From positions 1 through 53,888 of the IMG/VR virus record IMGVR_UViG_3300031578_000046: 53,888 bases of DNA, one strand, 5' to 3'. Positions 47,148 through 53,888 of this stretch are shown piece by piece. Each line of letters opens with the position of its first letter. Within the stretch, counting starts at the first letter, position 1. The notes under the pieces were generated by a model. It was not told the origin of the DNA and did not search any database. It worked only from the letters and a program-made list of their open reading frames with translations. Origin of the DNA: a virus. The translations under genes and the position numbers were made by a program.

Positions 47148-48001
47148 TTTTTAAAATTTAAATTGTTTCTTAAAAATTCATATTTGCTTTGAGTGCTTTC
47201 ATTTAGCGGCTCTATTTTTTCTTGAGTGGATTGCTCCGGCTCATTATATAATTTTTGAGTGTCTTTTAAAGACGGCTCATAATTTTTTACCCATAAAGTA
47301 GGCGTTACGCTATTACTTCCGAATACAACTGCACTGCCCTCTCTCTTTTTAGCTTCGTAAACAACCCAGAAATAACCATATTCATCAGCTACATCTGGAT
47401 TAACAGCTTTCTTTTTCATTTCTTCAAAAAATGCCATTTGCTTTTCGCTTTGTTCATCATAATATGCCAAATCTATATTTACATAAATCATCCCTATAGA
47501 ATGTTGCTTCACATCACCATTTATATAAGTATCAAACATAAATGGCATTTTAGATTTTTCGAGTATAAATTCGTTTATATTTATTGTCGTTTTAAAATCA
47601 ATATCTAATCCTATTTTATTAAAATTTGTTTTTTCATTATAACTTTTTGCTTTACTTGATATTACATTTTCAAATTCAGCTTTATGTTGTTTTAAATGGT
47701 AAGAATAAGGATTATCACTAACCGTTTTATTCCATATTTCTGGCATGTGTAAATCTAAATGACTATCAATAATATTTGTTGAGTTTATTACAGATTTCAC
47801 ATGTATTATATCAGATGTTATATTCTCAATTACTGGTTCATATTCTTTTGTGGTTATATTATCAATAAGTGCTGATGAATTAGTTTTATATTCAGACATT
47901 TTGATTTGTCTCATTTCATCAAAATTATTTTTAATAAAACGTGTTTGATCCATTTTAGTCTCAAACTTTTTGTCTGGAAATTGTTTTATGATATAATTCA
48001 T
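47144..48001 (-). CDS. Prohead protease, HK97-type
   Basis: 285 aa. SHLDLHMPEIWN, then LKQHKAEFENVISSK (the H-D-x-x-IG region), QHSIGMIYVNIDLAYYD and EGSAVVFGSNSVTPT (catalytic Ser region, compare EVSLV-P-N) outline the U35-type prohead protease. Located between portal and capsid, as usual, and cleaves the capsid delta domain. Confidence 0.88.
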   Translation of the reverse strand: MNYIIKQFPDKKFETKMDQTRFIKNNFDEMRQIKMSEYKTNSSALIDNITTKEYEPVIENITSDIIHVKSVINSTNIIDSHLDLHMPEIWNKTVSDNPYSYHLKQHKAEFENVISSKAKSYNEKTNFNKIGLDIDFKTTININEFILEKSKMPFMFDTYINGDVKQHSIGMIYVNIDLAYYDEQSEKQMAFFEEMKKKAVNPDVADEYGYFWVVYEAKKREGSAVVFGSNSVTPTLWVKNYEPSLKDTQKLYNEPEQSTQEKIEPLNESTQSKYEFLRNNLNFKK

Positions 48002-48005
48002 AGCT

Positions 48006-48104
48006 TTATTTTTTAATTATTTTACCCTCATTTAAAGCTTTTTTCTTTTTCTTATCAAGCTTTTTAATTTTTTCAATTTCTTCTTTTGTCAATTTAGTTT
48101 TCAT
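48006..48104 (-). CDS. Micro-protein between portal and protease
   Basis: 32 aa, extremely Lys-rich (MKTKLTKEEIEKIKKLDKKK). It overlaps the portal stop by 11 bases and precedes the protease by four. Could be real but short, possibly a scaffold-like peptide. Confidence 0.45.
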   Translation of the reverse strand: MKTKLTKEEIEKIKKLDKKKKKALNEGKIIKK

Positions 48105-49392
48105 TGTTATTTTCTTTTGATTTTAATCCTCGACCTGTTGGTTTTAAACCTTGGGATATTAAAACGTCATCTCCGGTAACTAACCCTTCGTTATATAAAG
48201 CCAACATCCTATTATTTTGCTTTGTTAATATATCTTCTTTGGTACTTAAATTTTCTTGTAATACTTCTATTTTACTATAATCAGGAACTATCCATTTATT
48301 ATTTTCAGCTAATCCGAAATCAATAGATTGCGTTTCTCTATAATCTTCAACCATCGGCTGAATTATAGAGTTATATAATTGCTTAAGCGTTTCAGCTCCA
48401 TTCCTTAACAAGGCAACTCGGTTATCCATTAATAAAGAAGGGGGAAAACCTCCTATTGCTTTACATATTGCCCTAAAATCTGCTTCGTTATTTTCATTTA
48501 TATTAAGGCTTCCAAAATCAGGTGATATATTCTGATAAGTCATATTATGATTCATAAATTTAAAAAGGCTTCCTCCTTTTTTTGCACCATAATTATATTT
48601 AAAATCATCTATTACTCTTTGCTTTTCTTTAGGGTCCAATATAGCACCATCAGGATCGTTATTAATAAACATGCCCCAAGCTCCACGATTTATATAAAAA
48701 TGATATTTAGTCTCATAACCTTCTTTGATTGTCTTTGTAGCCATGATAGCCGAGTAAGCCCTCGACTGCCCATAAGCATAGGCTCCATCATCAAAATTAA
48801 GTTGAGAATCTTTAAAATGACTTATATCTTTAGGGGCTATATTTTTAACGTTATTTATCCCATATTTAAGTTGGTAATATTTTATATAATTATCTCGAAA
48901 ATCCACATTAGGATCAACTTTATCATATAACATCTTATCAAAAATAATATTAACATACTTAACAGGTAATAAATAAAGGTGATTTGCAAACTTCATACTT
49001 CCAATGCCTCTATGCATGTTCGTATAATTATCGCCAAATAATAAATAATTTATAAATGTCGTTCGTAAAAAATTTGTTGAACTTTGATAAGGGTTTGGTT
49101 TATCCAATATCTTATCTATCTCAGGTAGTTTTATTGGTATTTCTTCACCTTTAGTATTATAACTTACTGTTTTATATGGTATTTTTGCAGCTAAATTAGC
49201 GCAATACTTAATTGGTGATGATAATTCCGGAACTGAATTAAACATATCAAGTAATACCGTATCGCTTTTTGTTATTGATGTTTGATTACTTAATAAATTT
49301 AATTGAGATGAATTTGGAGTCCAACTTATATTTCTTTCTTGAAATGATTTTGTGGTAATATTATCTATCTTATCAAATAATTTTATTTCCAT
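48094..49392 (-). CDS. Portal protein
   Basis: 432 aa, HK97-type portal. SPIKYCANLAAKIPYKTVSY, then LLFGDNYTNMHRGIGSMKFA and IGGFPPSLLMDNRVALLRNG with NGAETLKQLYNSIIQPM are typical portal motifs. It forms the dodecameric ring through which DNA passes. First main gene of the late operon, with terminase distant at the other end of the map. Confidence 0.93.
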   Translation of the reverse strand: MEIKLFDKIDNITTKSFQERNISWTPNSSQLNLLSNQTSITKSDTVLLDMFNSVPELSSPIKYCANLAAKIPYKTVSYNTKGEEIPIKLPEIDKILDKPNPYQSSTNFLRTTFINYLLFGDNYTNMHRGIGSMKFANHLYLLPVKYVNIIFDKMLYDKVDPNVDFRDNYIKYYQLKYGINNVKNIAPKDISHFKDSQLNFDDGAYAYGQSRAYSAIMATKTIKEGYETKYHFYINRGAWGMFINNDPDGAILDPKEKQRVIDDFKYNYGAKKGGSLFKFMNHNMTYQNISPDFGSLNINENNEADFRAICKAIGGFPPSLLMDNRVALLRNGAETLKQLYNSIIQPMVEDYRETQSIDFGLAENNKWIVPDYSKIEVLQENLSTKEDILTKQNNRMLALYNEGLVTGDDVLISQGLKPTGRGLKSKENNNEN

Positions 49393-49550
49393 TCTGTTAT
49401 TTTATTAGGTAAATAACAAAATATAGTAATAGTTAATAAGGTCCCAATGATTTGAAAACCTAAATAAACATCATACCAAATAGATATAAGTATAGCAGGA
49501 AGTATAAGGATAATAGATATATACGCAATAACCTCTAGTATTTTACGCAT
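49383..49550 (-). CDS. Small two-helix membrane protein at start of late operon
   Basis: 55 aa (MRKILEVIAYISIILILPAI, then IIGTLLTITIFCYLPN). Two transmembrane helices. Its stop overlaps the portal start by ten bases. It is the first gene after the main late promoter. Confidence 0.68.
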   Translation of the reverse strand: MRKILEVIAYISIILILPAILISIWYDVYLGFQIIGTLLTITIFCYLPNKITEWK

Positions 49551-49590
49551 TTAATAATGCTTATTTTAATTTAGACTAAATAAATATAAG

Positions 49591-49622
49591 CAAAACTAAA
49601 ACAAAAAAAACGAAATAGCAAA
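49591..49622 (-). promoter_or_regulatory. Main late-operon promoter
   Basis: Minus strand: TTTG (49622-49619), exactly 20 bases, TAGTTTTG (49598-49591), an exact fit to TAnnTTTG. It is 41 bases before the first late gene. Confidence 0.78.
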
Positions 49623-49632
49623 TTATTTCGTT
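49601..49632 (-). terminator. Terminator overlapping the late promoter
   Basis: AACGAAATA pairs with TATTTCGTT around six bases, followed by a T-run on the minus strand. It would stop read-through from island 5 just before the late operon. Confidence 0.7.
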
Positions 49633-49744
49633 AATTTATTTAGAATTGTTCTAAATAATTTTTGTCTTCTGTTTTTTTTTCATAGTATTATTTTATTTTT
49701 CTAAGTTTCATATTTAGTATTTTTACAGATTCATATTATTACCG

Positions 49745-50044
49745 TCATGGCAAATATTTACCCACTACACGTATTTGAGTTAAAGAGTATCCTTCTTCAT
49801 GTTTATTTGTTTTTACAAAAAAACCATAAGCCCCAGCCCATTCATGCGCCCCAGTTGGGAAATATGCGTCAAACTCGCCAAAACAGACAATTCCATATTC
49901 TGAATCATCCCAACTCGCAAATTCTCCCTTTACCTTGTCGCCTATCCTATATTTTATTCCATCTATTTCACAATAAATACTTGCCATAACAATAGATAAA
50001 ATCCATTGCTTAAATTGTGCTAATTTGTTACGTAAGTATTTCAT
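49745..50044 (-). CDS. Chimeric SH3-like cassette protein
   Basis: 99 aa. The first 19 residues (MKYLRNKLAQFKQWILSIV) lie in site 30; the core GTTATGG follows. The body MASIYCEIDGIKYRIGDKVK, then FGEFDAYFPTGAHEWAGAYG is beta-rich with SH3-like features. An internal ATG follows the core, so the cassette body could also start there. Confidence 0.74.
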   Translation of the reverse strand: MKYLRNKLAQFKQWILSIVMASIYCEIDGIKYRIGDKVKGEFASWDDSEYGIVCFGEFDAYFPTGAHEWAGAYGFFVKTNKHEEGYSLTQIRVVGKYLP

Positions 50045-50110
50045 ATTAAGTTTATTTTGTATTTGAACATTTGTTTTCTAAATCGCAACGTATCTTATCT
50101 GAACCGCCAA
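49984..50110 (-). repeat. attC-like site 30
   Basis: About 127 bp. TTCAGATAAGATACGTTGC pairs with GCAATGGATTTTATCTATT and core GTTATGG. The left core is degenerate. Confidence 0.68.
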
Positions 50111-50335
50111 TTAAGACGTACGGATAAACATTTCACACATTGTGCATCCGTATTGTGATTTTTTAAATATTGAGCATTTACGAAAATCGTTTTTCTCTTT
50201 GCAGTAATTTTCACTATCAACTACATTTGACAAATCCTCAATTCTATCACATTGCGATTTTAATCTTTCAGAAGTTCGGTTTTCCTCTTTGATACATCTT
50301 GCAATTAGGATAATTTCTTGTAATTCAGTTTTCAT
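50111..50335 (-). CDS. Cys-rich cassette protein
   Basis: 74 aa from the ATG at 50335 (MKTELQEIILIARC). Six or seven Cys (CIKEENRTSERLKSQCDRIE, then YCKEKNDFRKCSIF, GCTMCEMF) suggest zinc or disulfide binding. Stop TAA. Follows core GTTACCG. Confidence 0.7.
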   Translation of the reverse strand: MKTELQEIILIARCIKEENRTSERLKSQCDRIEDLSNVVDSENYCKEKNDFRKCSIFKKSQYGCTMCEMFIRTS

Positions 50336-50356
50336 TTTGATTAAAATATTAACTGG

Positions 50357-50485
50357 CGGTAACACACAATAAAAAATATATGGGTGTTTGTGCCAAATTG
50401 TGCAGCTGTACCTTTAATTTGATTCAATGTATGCGGATAGGCTACTGCTTTAAATCCCATACATTTCTTATTGCCAACATTATAC
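50357..50485 (-). repeat. attC-like site 31
   Basis: 129 bp. TATAATGTTGGCAATAAG with AAATGTATGGG pairs with CACCCATATATTTTTTATT and core GTTACCG. Confidence 0.82.
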
Positions 50486-50543
50486 ACAAGCGTAAGAAAG
50501 TTTCGTTCATTTAATCAACACCTGTGCAAACTTGCCATAATTA
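50481..50543 (-). repeat. Dispersed repeat, copy shared with 9431-9493
   Basis: Copy of the cassette tail in island 1, ending in the stop codon area of the gene 50541-50675 instead of 9491-9679. Confidence 0.85.
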
Positions 50544-50675
50544 TTTTTGCCCTCGCACATGTTCTACAAGTAAGTCCTGTATATAATTTTTAAGGTCTTT
50601 TTTTGCCTTTACTGCAAGTATTTGAAGCTTTTCAAGTACTTTGTTTTCTTCTGGTATATCTATTAGTTTTCGCAT
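50541..50675 (-). CDS. Small antitoxin-like helical protein
   Basis: 44 aa (MRKLIDIPEENKVLEKLQIL...). A short strand (KLIDIP) followed by helices, as in RHH proteins and many Bacteroidota antitoxin-like peptides. It overlaps the upstream gene by 13 bases. A toxin partner is not identified, so the label is tentative. Confidence 0.62.
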   Translation of the reverse strand: MRKLIDIPEENKVLEKLQILAVKAKKDLKNYIQDLLVEHVRGQK

Positions 50676-50815
50676 TTCCACATTTTTTCAATTTCACTTC
50701 CAGTTAGCGCATGTGCTTTTCTATTTTCATAGTATTTATCACACAATTCTTGTTGCTCAAATTTTGCAAGGTCATAGTTCCACCACGCCATTGCACTTTG
50801 TCTATATTTGCTCAT
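50663..50815 (-). CDS. Small Trp-rich protein, middle of three-gene cassette
   Basis: 50 aa from the ATG at 50815 (MSKYRQSAMAWWNYDLAKFE). Helical with a C-terminal TGSEIEKMWKCEN. Four bases separate it from the upstream gene. Unknown function. Confidence 0.66.
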   Translation of the reverse strand: MSKYRQSAMAWWNYDLAKFEQQELCDKYYENRKAHALTGSEIEKMWKCEN

Positions 50816-50819
50816 GTTA

Positions 50820-51020
50820 TTAAAAATTATCCCATTCAGAAATACTTCCACTATTGTTTTTCAATCTCAATCTTAGGTTTACAATTCCTTTTATATCATA
50901 AGTGCTTCTTACGTACTTGATAGCCGATTCCATTTTGTGAAATCCTAAACCAAAAACCTCTAATCTATTCCAAATATCACTATGTCCTAGCGCATATTCA
51001 ACTTCAAAAATATCTTCCAT
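50820..51020 (-). CDS. First gene of a three-gene cassette
   Basis: 66 aa from the ATG at 51020 (MEDIFEVEYALGHSDIWNRL). HKMESAIKYVRSTYDIKGIV suggests an alpha/beta small domain. It has a promoter of its own (51046-51077) inside the cassette. Confidence 0.7.
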   Translation of the reverse strand: MEDIFEVEYALGHSDIWNRLEVFGLGFHKMESAIKYVRSTYDIKGIVNLRLRLKNNSGSISEWDNF

Positions 51021-51045
51021 AATCTTAGTATTAAATTTGTTTCTG

Positions 51046-51077
51046 TAAATATATAACATATATACGACATATACAAA
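51046..51077 (-). promoter_or_regulatory. Cassette-internal promoter
   Basis: TTTG (51077-51074), 20 bases, TATATTTA (51053-51046); same TTTGTATATGTCG start as the promoter at 27484-27515. Confidence 0.66.
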
Positions 51078-51088
51078 TAAAAATTATA

Positions 51089-51255
51089 GAAAATAACCCC
51101 TCCCTAAGAAAATAATTATTACTTTCGTGTTCCAAATGTAGGTAAGTGATTAAACGCCAGTGTATAACAACGCATAAAAATAAAAGCCTTTGGAAGCTTA
51201 TTATTTCAAATTAACGTTGTAGTGTCGGCTTCAATTCTTATGCAAACCGTTATGG
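51089..51255 (-). repeat. attC-like site 32 plus flank, duplicate of 10119-10286
   Basis: Site proper 51165-51255 (CATAACGG to GTTGTTA). Near-identical to site 11 and to the first 76 bases of its cassette. Confidence 0.88.
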
Positions 51256-51542
51256 GCATTAACCACTTGTCGTAATCTATCAAATTCTTTATTGTCAAAT
51301 AAATCATCGTCTGGATAAATTTCAAACTCATAAAGCTTTATTTGCTTATATTCTGGATACATATTTTCATACATCCAATTTTCAATCCAAGAGCTATTTT
51401 CAAATTCAGTTCTAATAGTATCTCCTTGGCATAAATTTATATAGCATAACAATTGCTGTTTATCTTCAAAATCTCCATAAAGCTTTTTGGTGTCAACAAC
51501 TTGTTTTTTTGTTTCGTTTATAAAGTACATTTGAATACTCAT
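51231..51542 (-). CDS. Cassette protein reading into the attC-like left half
   Basis: 103 aa from MSIQMYFINETKKQ. Mixed alpha/beta (KLYGDFEDKQQLLCYINLCQ, then KLYEFEIYPDDDLFDNKEFD). It does not stop at the core: CATAACGG is read as HNG and the protein ends LHKN inside the left arm. Confidence 0.72.
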   Translation of the reverse strand: MSIQMYFINETKKQVVDTKKLYGDFEDKQQLLCYINLCQGDTIRTEFENSSWIENWMYENMYPEYKQIKLYEFEIYPDDDLFDNKEFDRLRQVVNAHNGLHKN

Positions 51543-51555
51543 ATCACACAATGCC

Positions 51556-51684
51556 ACATAACAATTTGTAAAAATAATAGCCTGCTATGTGGTCTTTTTA
51601 GAGCTATTATCGATTATTAAACTATTGTATTTCAATCAATATTTCTGCGTATTTACGGCTACTATTCTTATACCAACGTTATAT
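51556..51684 (-). repeat. attC-like site 33
   Basis: 129 bp. ATATAACGTTGGTATAAG with AATAGTAGCC pairs with GGCTATTATTTTTACAAATT and core GTTATGTG. Confidence 0.86.
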
Positions 51685-51690
51685 GCAAGG

Positions 51691-51942
51691 CTACACCCGT
51701 TTAAATTCATAAGTTATATCCTTGTTTTCGTGCTGCGTAAAAATTACGTCATACTGTGGCACAGCATCGCCCTCTTTTAGTTTATCAAACATTTTTGAAA
51801 CTCCATACATATACCAAGTATCATTTTCCCAATGCCTAAACTCTATATGCGTTGGGCGAAAATCTTTCATAAAAATACATAATCGTTCCCAATCATTTAC
51901 ATATAATTCATTGCTAATTTTTACTAATCCTTTATTCATCAT
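51691..51942 (-). CDS. Small alpha/beta cassette protein
   Basis: 83 aa. DWERLCIFMKDFRPTHIEFR, then TWYMYGVSKMFDKLKEGDAV and DVIFTQHENKDITYEFKRV suggest a single alpha/beta domain. Stop TAG shortly before core ATATAAC. Starts at Met1 or Met2. No attC-like right arm is evident at its 5' side, so the island is interrupted here. Confidence 0.68.
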   Translation of the reverse strand: MMNKGLVKISNELYVNDWERLCIFMKDFRPTHIEFRHWENDTWYMYGVSKMFDKLKEGDAVPQYDVIFTQHENKDITYEFKRV

Positions 51943-51949
51943 TCAATCT

Positions 51950-52006
51950 TTATCTATCAATAGTTTCGCCAGCGCTAAATTCAATTTCTCTGTAATTTGT
52001 TTTCAT
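51950..52006 (-). CDS. Possible leader peptide after the exonuclease gene
   Basis: 18 aa (MKTNYREIEFSAGETIDR), overlapping the tail of the exonuclease region upstream without a gap. Too short to confirm; listed because it fits between two genes and its start is well placed. Confidence 0.3.
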   Translation of the reverse strand: MKTNYREIEFSAGETIDR

Positions 52007-52007
52007 T

Positions 52008-52589
52008 TTATATTATTTTAAGTTTTACAAGTTCATTAAAACAACGCTCAGTAGCTATCACATCATTAGCAGCATTATGAGCCTCAAATGTTTCACTAAA
52101 TAGTTTAAAATATAGCTCTTCAAGTGTTGGAAACTTTGGTTTATTACTATTTTTTTGTTTAAGGCCGCAAAACTTAATAGTCTTCATCATTGTGTCTATT
52201 CGTTTATTTTTGTGTAGAGCAAAAATAAGACTATCAACATTACTATTATTATATAATCTTAAATAATTTGCCTTAATTATTGAAGTATCGAAATAAATGT
52301 TATGACCAATTATCTTATCAGCTATTAAACAATTTTTAATAAATTCTAAAAAAACTAATCCAAAATCAACACCCGTTTTATTAGCTATTTCATTTGTTAT
52401 ACCATGTATTTTAGTTGATTCAATTGGTATTTCGTAGCCTTCAGACTTAATAATATAATCATTTACATTAAGTTCATCTGATCTTTTCCAGGCAATCTGC
52501 ACTATATAAGGAAATTGCATGTAATCAGTTTTCCAATGCAATCCTTTAGGAACTAATCCGGTTGTTTCTATATCAAATGTTATATTCAT
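52008..52589 (-). CDS. DEDDh 3'-5' exonuclease, DnaQ-like
   Basis: 193 aa. FDIETTG (5-11, ExoI), IGHNIYFDTSII (ExoII) and HNAANDV near 170 (ExoIII, with His and Asp) are the four acidic and one His catalytic positions of DnaQ-family exonucleases. Full-domain length. It sits between two parts of island 5, and its base use is like the core genome. Confidence 0.92.
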   Translation of the reverse strand: MNITFDIETTGLVPKGLHWKTDYMQFPYIVQIAWKRSDELNVNDYIIKSEGYEIPIESTKIHGITNEIANKTGVDFGLVFLEFIKNCLIADKIIGHNIYFDTSIIKANYLRLYNNSNVDSLIFALHKNKRIDTMMKTIKFCGLKQKNSNKPKFPTLEELYFKLFSETFEAHNAANDVIATERCFNELVKLKII

Positions 52590-52651
52590 TCTAATTATTT
52601 TAAAGTTTTTTTAATTGATCTTCTAAATATTCATTGTGAGTTTACTCCACT

Positions 52652-52658
52652 GTTATAA
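52652..52658 (-). repeat. 3' end of island 5 (second part)
   Basis: Core TATAAC followed by AGTGGAGTAAAC, without right arm in the neighbourhood. The GTGGAG motif is also found at the 3441 hairpin. Confidence 0.5.
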
Positions 52659-52662
52659 ACAA

Positions 52663-52869
52663 TTAGCCCTCGCACCGCTCTTTCAAGCATACTTTTGAAG
52701 AACATCTTTTGAGGTACTTATTGCAGAAATAAACCTGCTTAACCTCCATGCTTTCTATTCCCTTAGTGTTAGGTCTAAATTCTACTTTTTCAGTTTCTTT
52801 CGTATTCATTAATTCCGCAGTTTTGTTCTGCAAACACTCGCTGAATTGTATTCTAAATGATTTTGCCAT
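52663..52869 (-). CDS. Small Cys-rich cassette protein
   Basis: 68 aa. MAKSFRIQFSECLQNKTAEL, then VKQVYFCNKYLKRCSSKVCL ending KERCEG gives four closely spaced Cys, suggesting a zinc knuckle or disulfide-stabilised tail. The stop TAA lies in the cassette end near core TATAAC. Confidence 0.7.
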   Translation of the reverse strand: MAKSFRIQFSECLQNKTAELMNTKETEKVEFRPNTKGIESMEVKQVYFCNKYLKRCSSKVCLKERCEG

Positions 52870-52882
52870 CGCTAATAAAAGT

Positions 52883-52972
52883 TTATAACAATATGTATAT
52901 GTAATACAGCCAATTAAGTTTAGTTTTAAGTTGAAAATATGTGCAAGGCTGTACTACACATACATTCAACGG
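52883..52972 (-). repeat. attC-like site 34
   Basis: 90 bp. TTGAATGTATGTGTAGTACA with GCC pairs with GGCTGTATTACATATACATA and core GTTATAA. The left core lost its stop codon. Confidence 0.8.
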
Positions 52973-53161
52973 TGTACATAAGGTAATTGTGCAATCTGGG
53001 CAAGTCCCATTAGTCATTAAGATATGTTCGTTGCAAATTTCGCAAACCGCCACTTCGTTATTTCTAACAATAGATAAACGCAATATTTCGTTTTGCATTT
53101 TACCTTTTGTTAGTTCTCCTTTATTGTATCTGTCTACAATTTTTTGTATTTCTAATCTCAT
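52883..53161 (-). CDS. Chimeric zinc protein reading through the attC-like site
   Basis: 92 aa. N-terminal 33 residues (MRLEIQKIVDRYNKGELTKG) lie in site 35. Core GTTAGA then VCEICNEHILMTNGTCPDC, a zinc-ribbon. No stop follows at the left core; the frame continues through all of site 34 and stops only in GTTATAA, adding a hydrophobic tail (WLYYIYILL). Probably a read-through after loss of the usual stop. Confidence 0.66.
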   Translation of the reverse strand: MRLEIQKIVDRYNKGELTKGKMQNEILRLSIVRNNEVAVCEICNEHILMTNGTCPDCTITLCTPLNVCVVQPCTYFQLKTKLNWLYYIYILL

Positions 53162-53188
53162 AATACTGCGTTTATCATTAACATTAGC
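53063..53188 (-). repeat. attC-like site 35 (start codon inside)
   Basis: 126 bp. GCTAATGTTAATGATAAACGC pairs with GCGTTTATCTATT and core GTTAGA. Confidence 0.84.
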
Positions 53189-53217
53189 TAATTACTTTCA
53201 TAATATTTTAGTTTAAG

Positions 53218-53409
53218 TTATTTTTTTAATAATCTTATTTCATATCCAAGATAGTTGGCATATTTTACTAATAAATCATGTGGCATTTTTCTTTTTTTAG
53301 CTTCATATCGACTCATTGTATCATCATTAACTTCTAAATGTTTTGCTGCTATTTTTTGTTTTATTTTTTGCTGCTTTCTTAATTCTACTAAACTATCTAA
53401 TATATTCAT
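53218..53409 (-). CDS. XRE-family HTH regulator
   Basis: 63 aa. LVELRKQQKIKQKIAAKHLE then VNDDTMSRYEAKKRKMPHDL is a compact Cro/C1-type HTH, complete on its own. It sits upstream of island 5 with AT-rich composition of the core genome and may control early or cassette genes. Confidence 0.88.
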   Translation of the reverse strand: MNILDSLVELRKQQKIKQKIAAKHLEVNDDTMSRYEAKKRKMPHDLLVKYANYLGYEIRLLKK

Positions 53410-53484
53410 TTTGTCAATTAGTTTTAGATAAACTAGTACAAATTTACAATTAAATAATTAGAATAACAAAACTTTATACACATT

Positions 53485-53888
53485 TTATCCCATTCCCTTT
53501 AGAACTGCAAAGAATCTATAAGAAAGTAAATCTACTAAATCAATATCCCGGCCTAAAGATTCAATTATCTGTTTACGTGAAATGATTTCAAGTTTATTAT
53601 TCTCTGAATATTTATTTTGCTTAACATGCTGTAATTCCTGTTTTAATTCATCATTAGGAAACTTACATTCAACAGATAAAGTACCGTTATTGATTGATTT
53701 AATGAAATAAAAATAAAGCTGATGTTTAAAATTTTTATAATTTTCTCTGCCTATTGGTTGTTTATCTGGTTTAATTCGTAAAGCTCCATAAAAATATTTA
53801 TTAAATTCACCGGTTGTATCGAAATAAACAACATCATTCATTGACTGTTTTAGCTTCATTACAGCAAGTGTTATCTTCTTTACATACT
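53485..53888 (-). CDS. Unknown protein downstream of TerL, C-terminal part (continues from base 1)
   Basis: Continuation of the gene starting at 265 in the circular genome. This piece ends at 53485 with HHH-free, basic/mixed sequence (HVKQNKYSENNKLEIISRKQ, then LVDLLSYRFFAVLKGMG). Read with 1-265 it gives 163 aa. Bases 53712-53888 duplicate 1-177. Confidence 0.85.
   Translation of the reverse strand, partial: YVKKITLAVMKLKQSMNDVVYFDTTGEFNKYFYGALRIKPDKQPIGRENYKNFKHQLYFYFIKSINNGTLSVECKFPNDELKQELQHVKQNKYSENNKLEIISRKQIIESLGRDIDLVDLLSYRFFAVLKGMG
53712..53888. repeat. Terminal direct repeat, right copy
   Basis: Copy of 1-177 with T in place of C at 53762. One of the two should be removed to obtain the circular map. 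Confidence 0.93.

Overview
The window is essentially one complete, circularly permuted phage genome. Bases 1-177 repeat at 53712-53888 with a single C/T difference, so the unit is about 53,711 bp, and the gene after the large terminase runs across the break. The host is probably a member of the Bacteroidota. Evidence: very AT-rich DNA, promoter-like TTTG-N20-TAnnTTTG signals, Bacteroidota-style signal peptides ending near SQ or CQ, a Fib_succ_major-like domain, and family matches (DUF4373-like initiator, DUF5675-like endolysin). HK97-type head genes, a tape measure, a major tail protein and no sheath suggest a siphovirus. All genes but one are on the minus strand, so transcription runs from high to low coordinates.

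Layout in transcription order. 49.6-27.6 kb: head, connector, tail, fibre and lysis genes, starting at a good promoter (49591-49622) and ending at a terminator (27541-27572). The one plus-strand gene (29137-29631) lies inside this block and encodes a small outer-membrane barrel-like protein. 22.7-12.6 kb: replication and recombination, with a PD-(D/E)XK nuclease, DUF1367- and HNH-like proteins, a lytic transglycosylase, a DnaA domain IV-like protein, a DUF4373-like initiator and DnaB helicase. 4.98-1.5 kb: small unknown genes, a radical SAM protein and both terminase subunits.

The unusual part is a set of small accessory genes in five islands (about 5.0-12.5, 17.0-18.7, 22.9-24.3, 25.1-26.8 and 49.7-53.2 kb). 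Neighbouring genes are separated by more than 30 imperfect inverted repeats that look like integron attC sites. On the gene strand each begins with a core such as GCTAAC, TATAAC or CCTAAC at or just after a stop codon, followed by a left arm, an interior and a complementary right arm ending in GTTAGC, GTTATA or GTTAGG. Many are 125-130 bp long. The arms pair well, with extra bases on one side, as in attC. No integron integrase is present, so the islands look like clusters of attC sites lacking an integrase (CALIN-like), carried and split up in a phage.

A second peculiarity is that in about half of the sites the start codon of the next gene lies inside the site. The reading frame then runs through the right arm and its GTTAGC core (Val-Ser) into the cassette. 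Recombination at these cores would therefore join different N-terminal pieces to different C-terminal bodies. Recognisable cargo includes a beta-class DNA methyltransferase, a Lar-like zinc ribbon, DUF551-, DUF3307- and AP2-like proteins, an XRE regulator and Cys-rich mini-proteins. These fit host interaction, anti-restriction and regulation, but that is inference.
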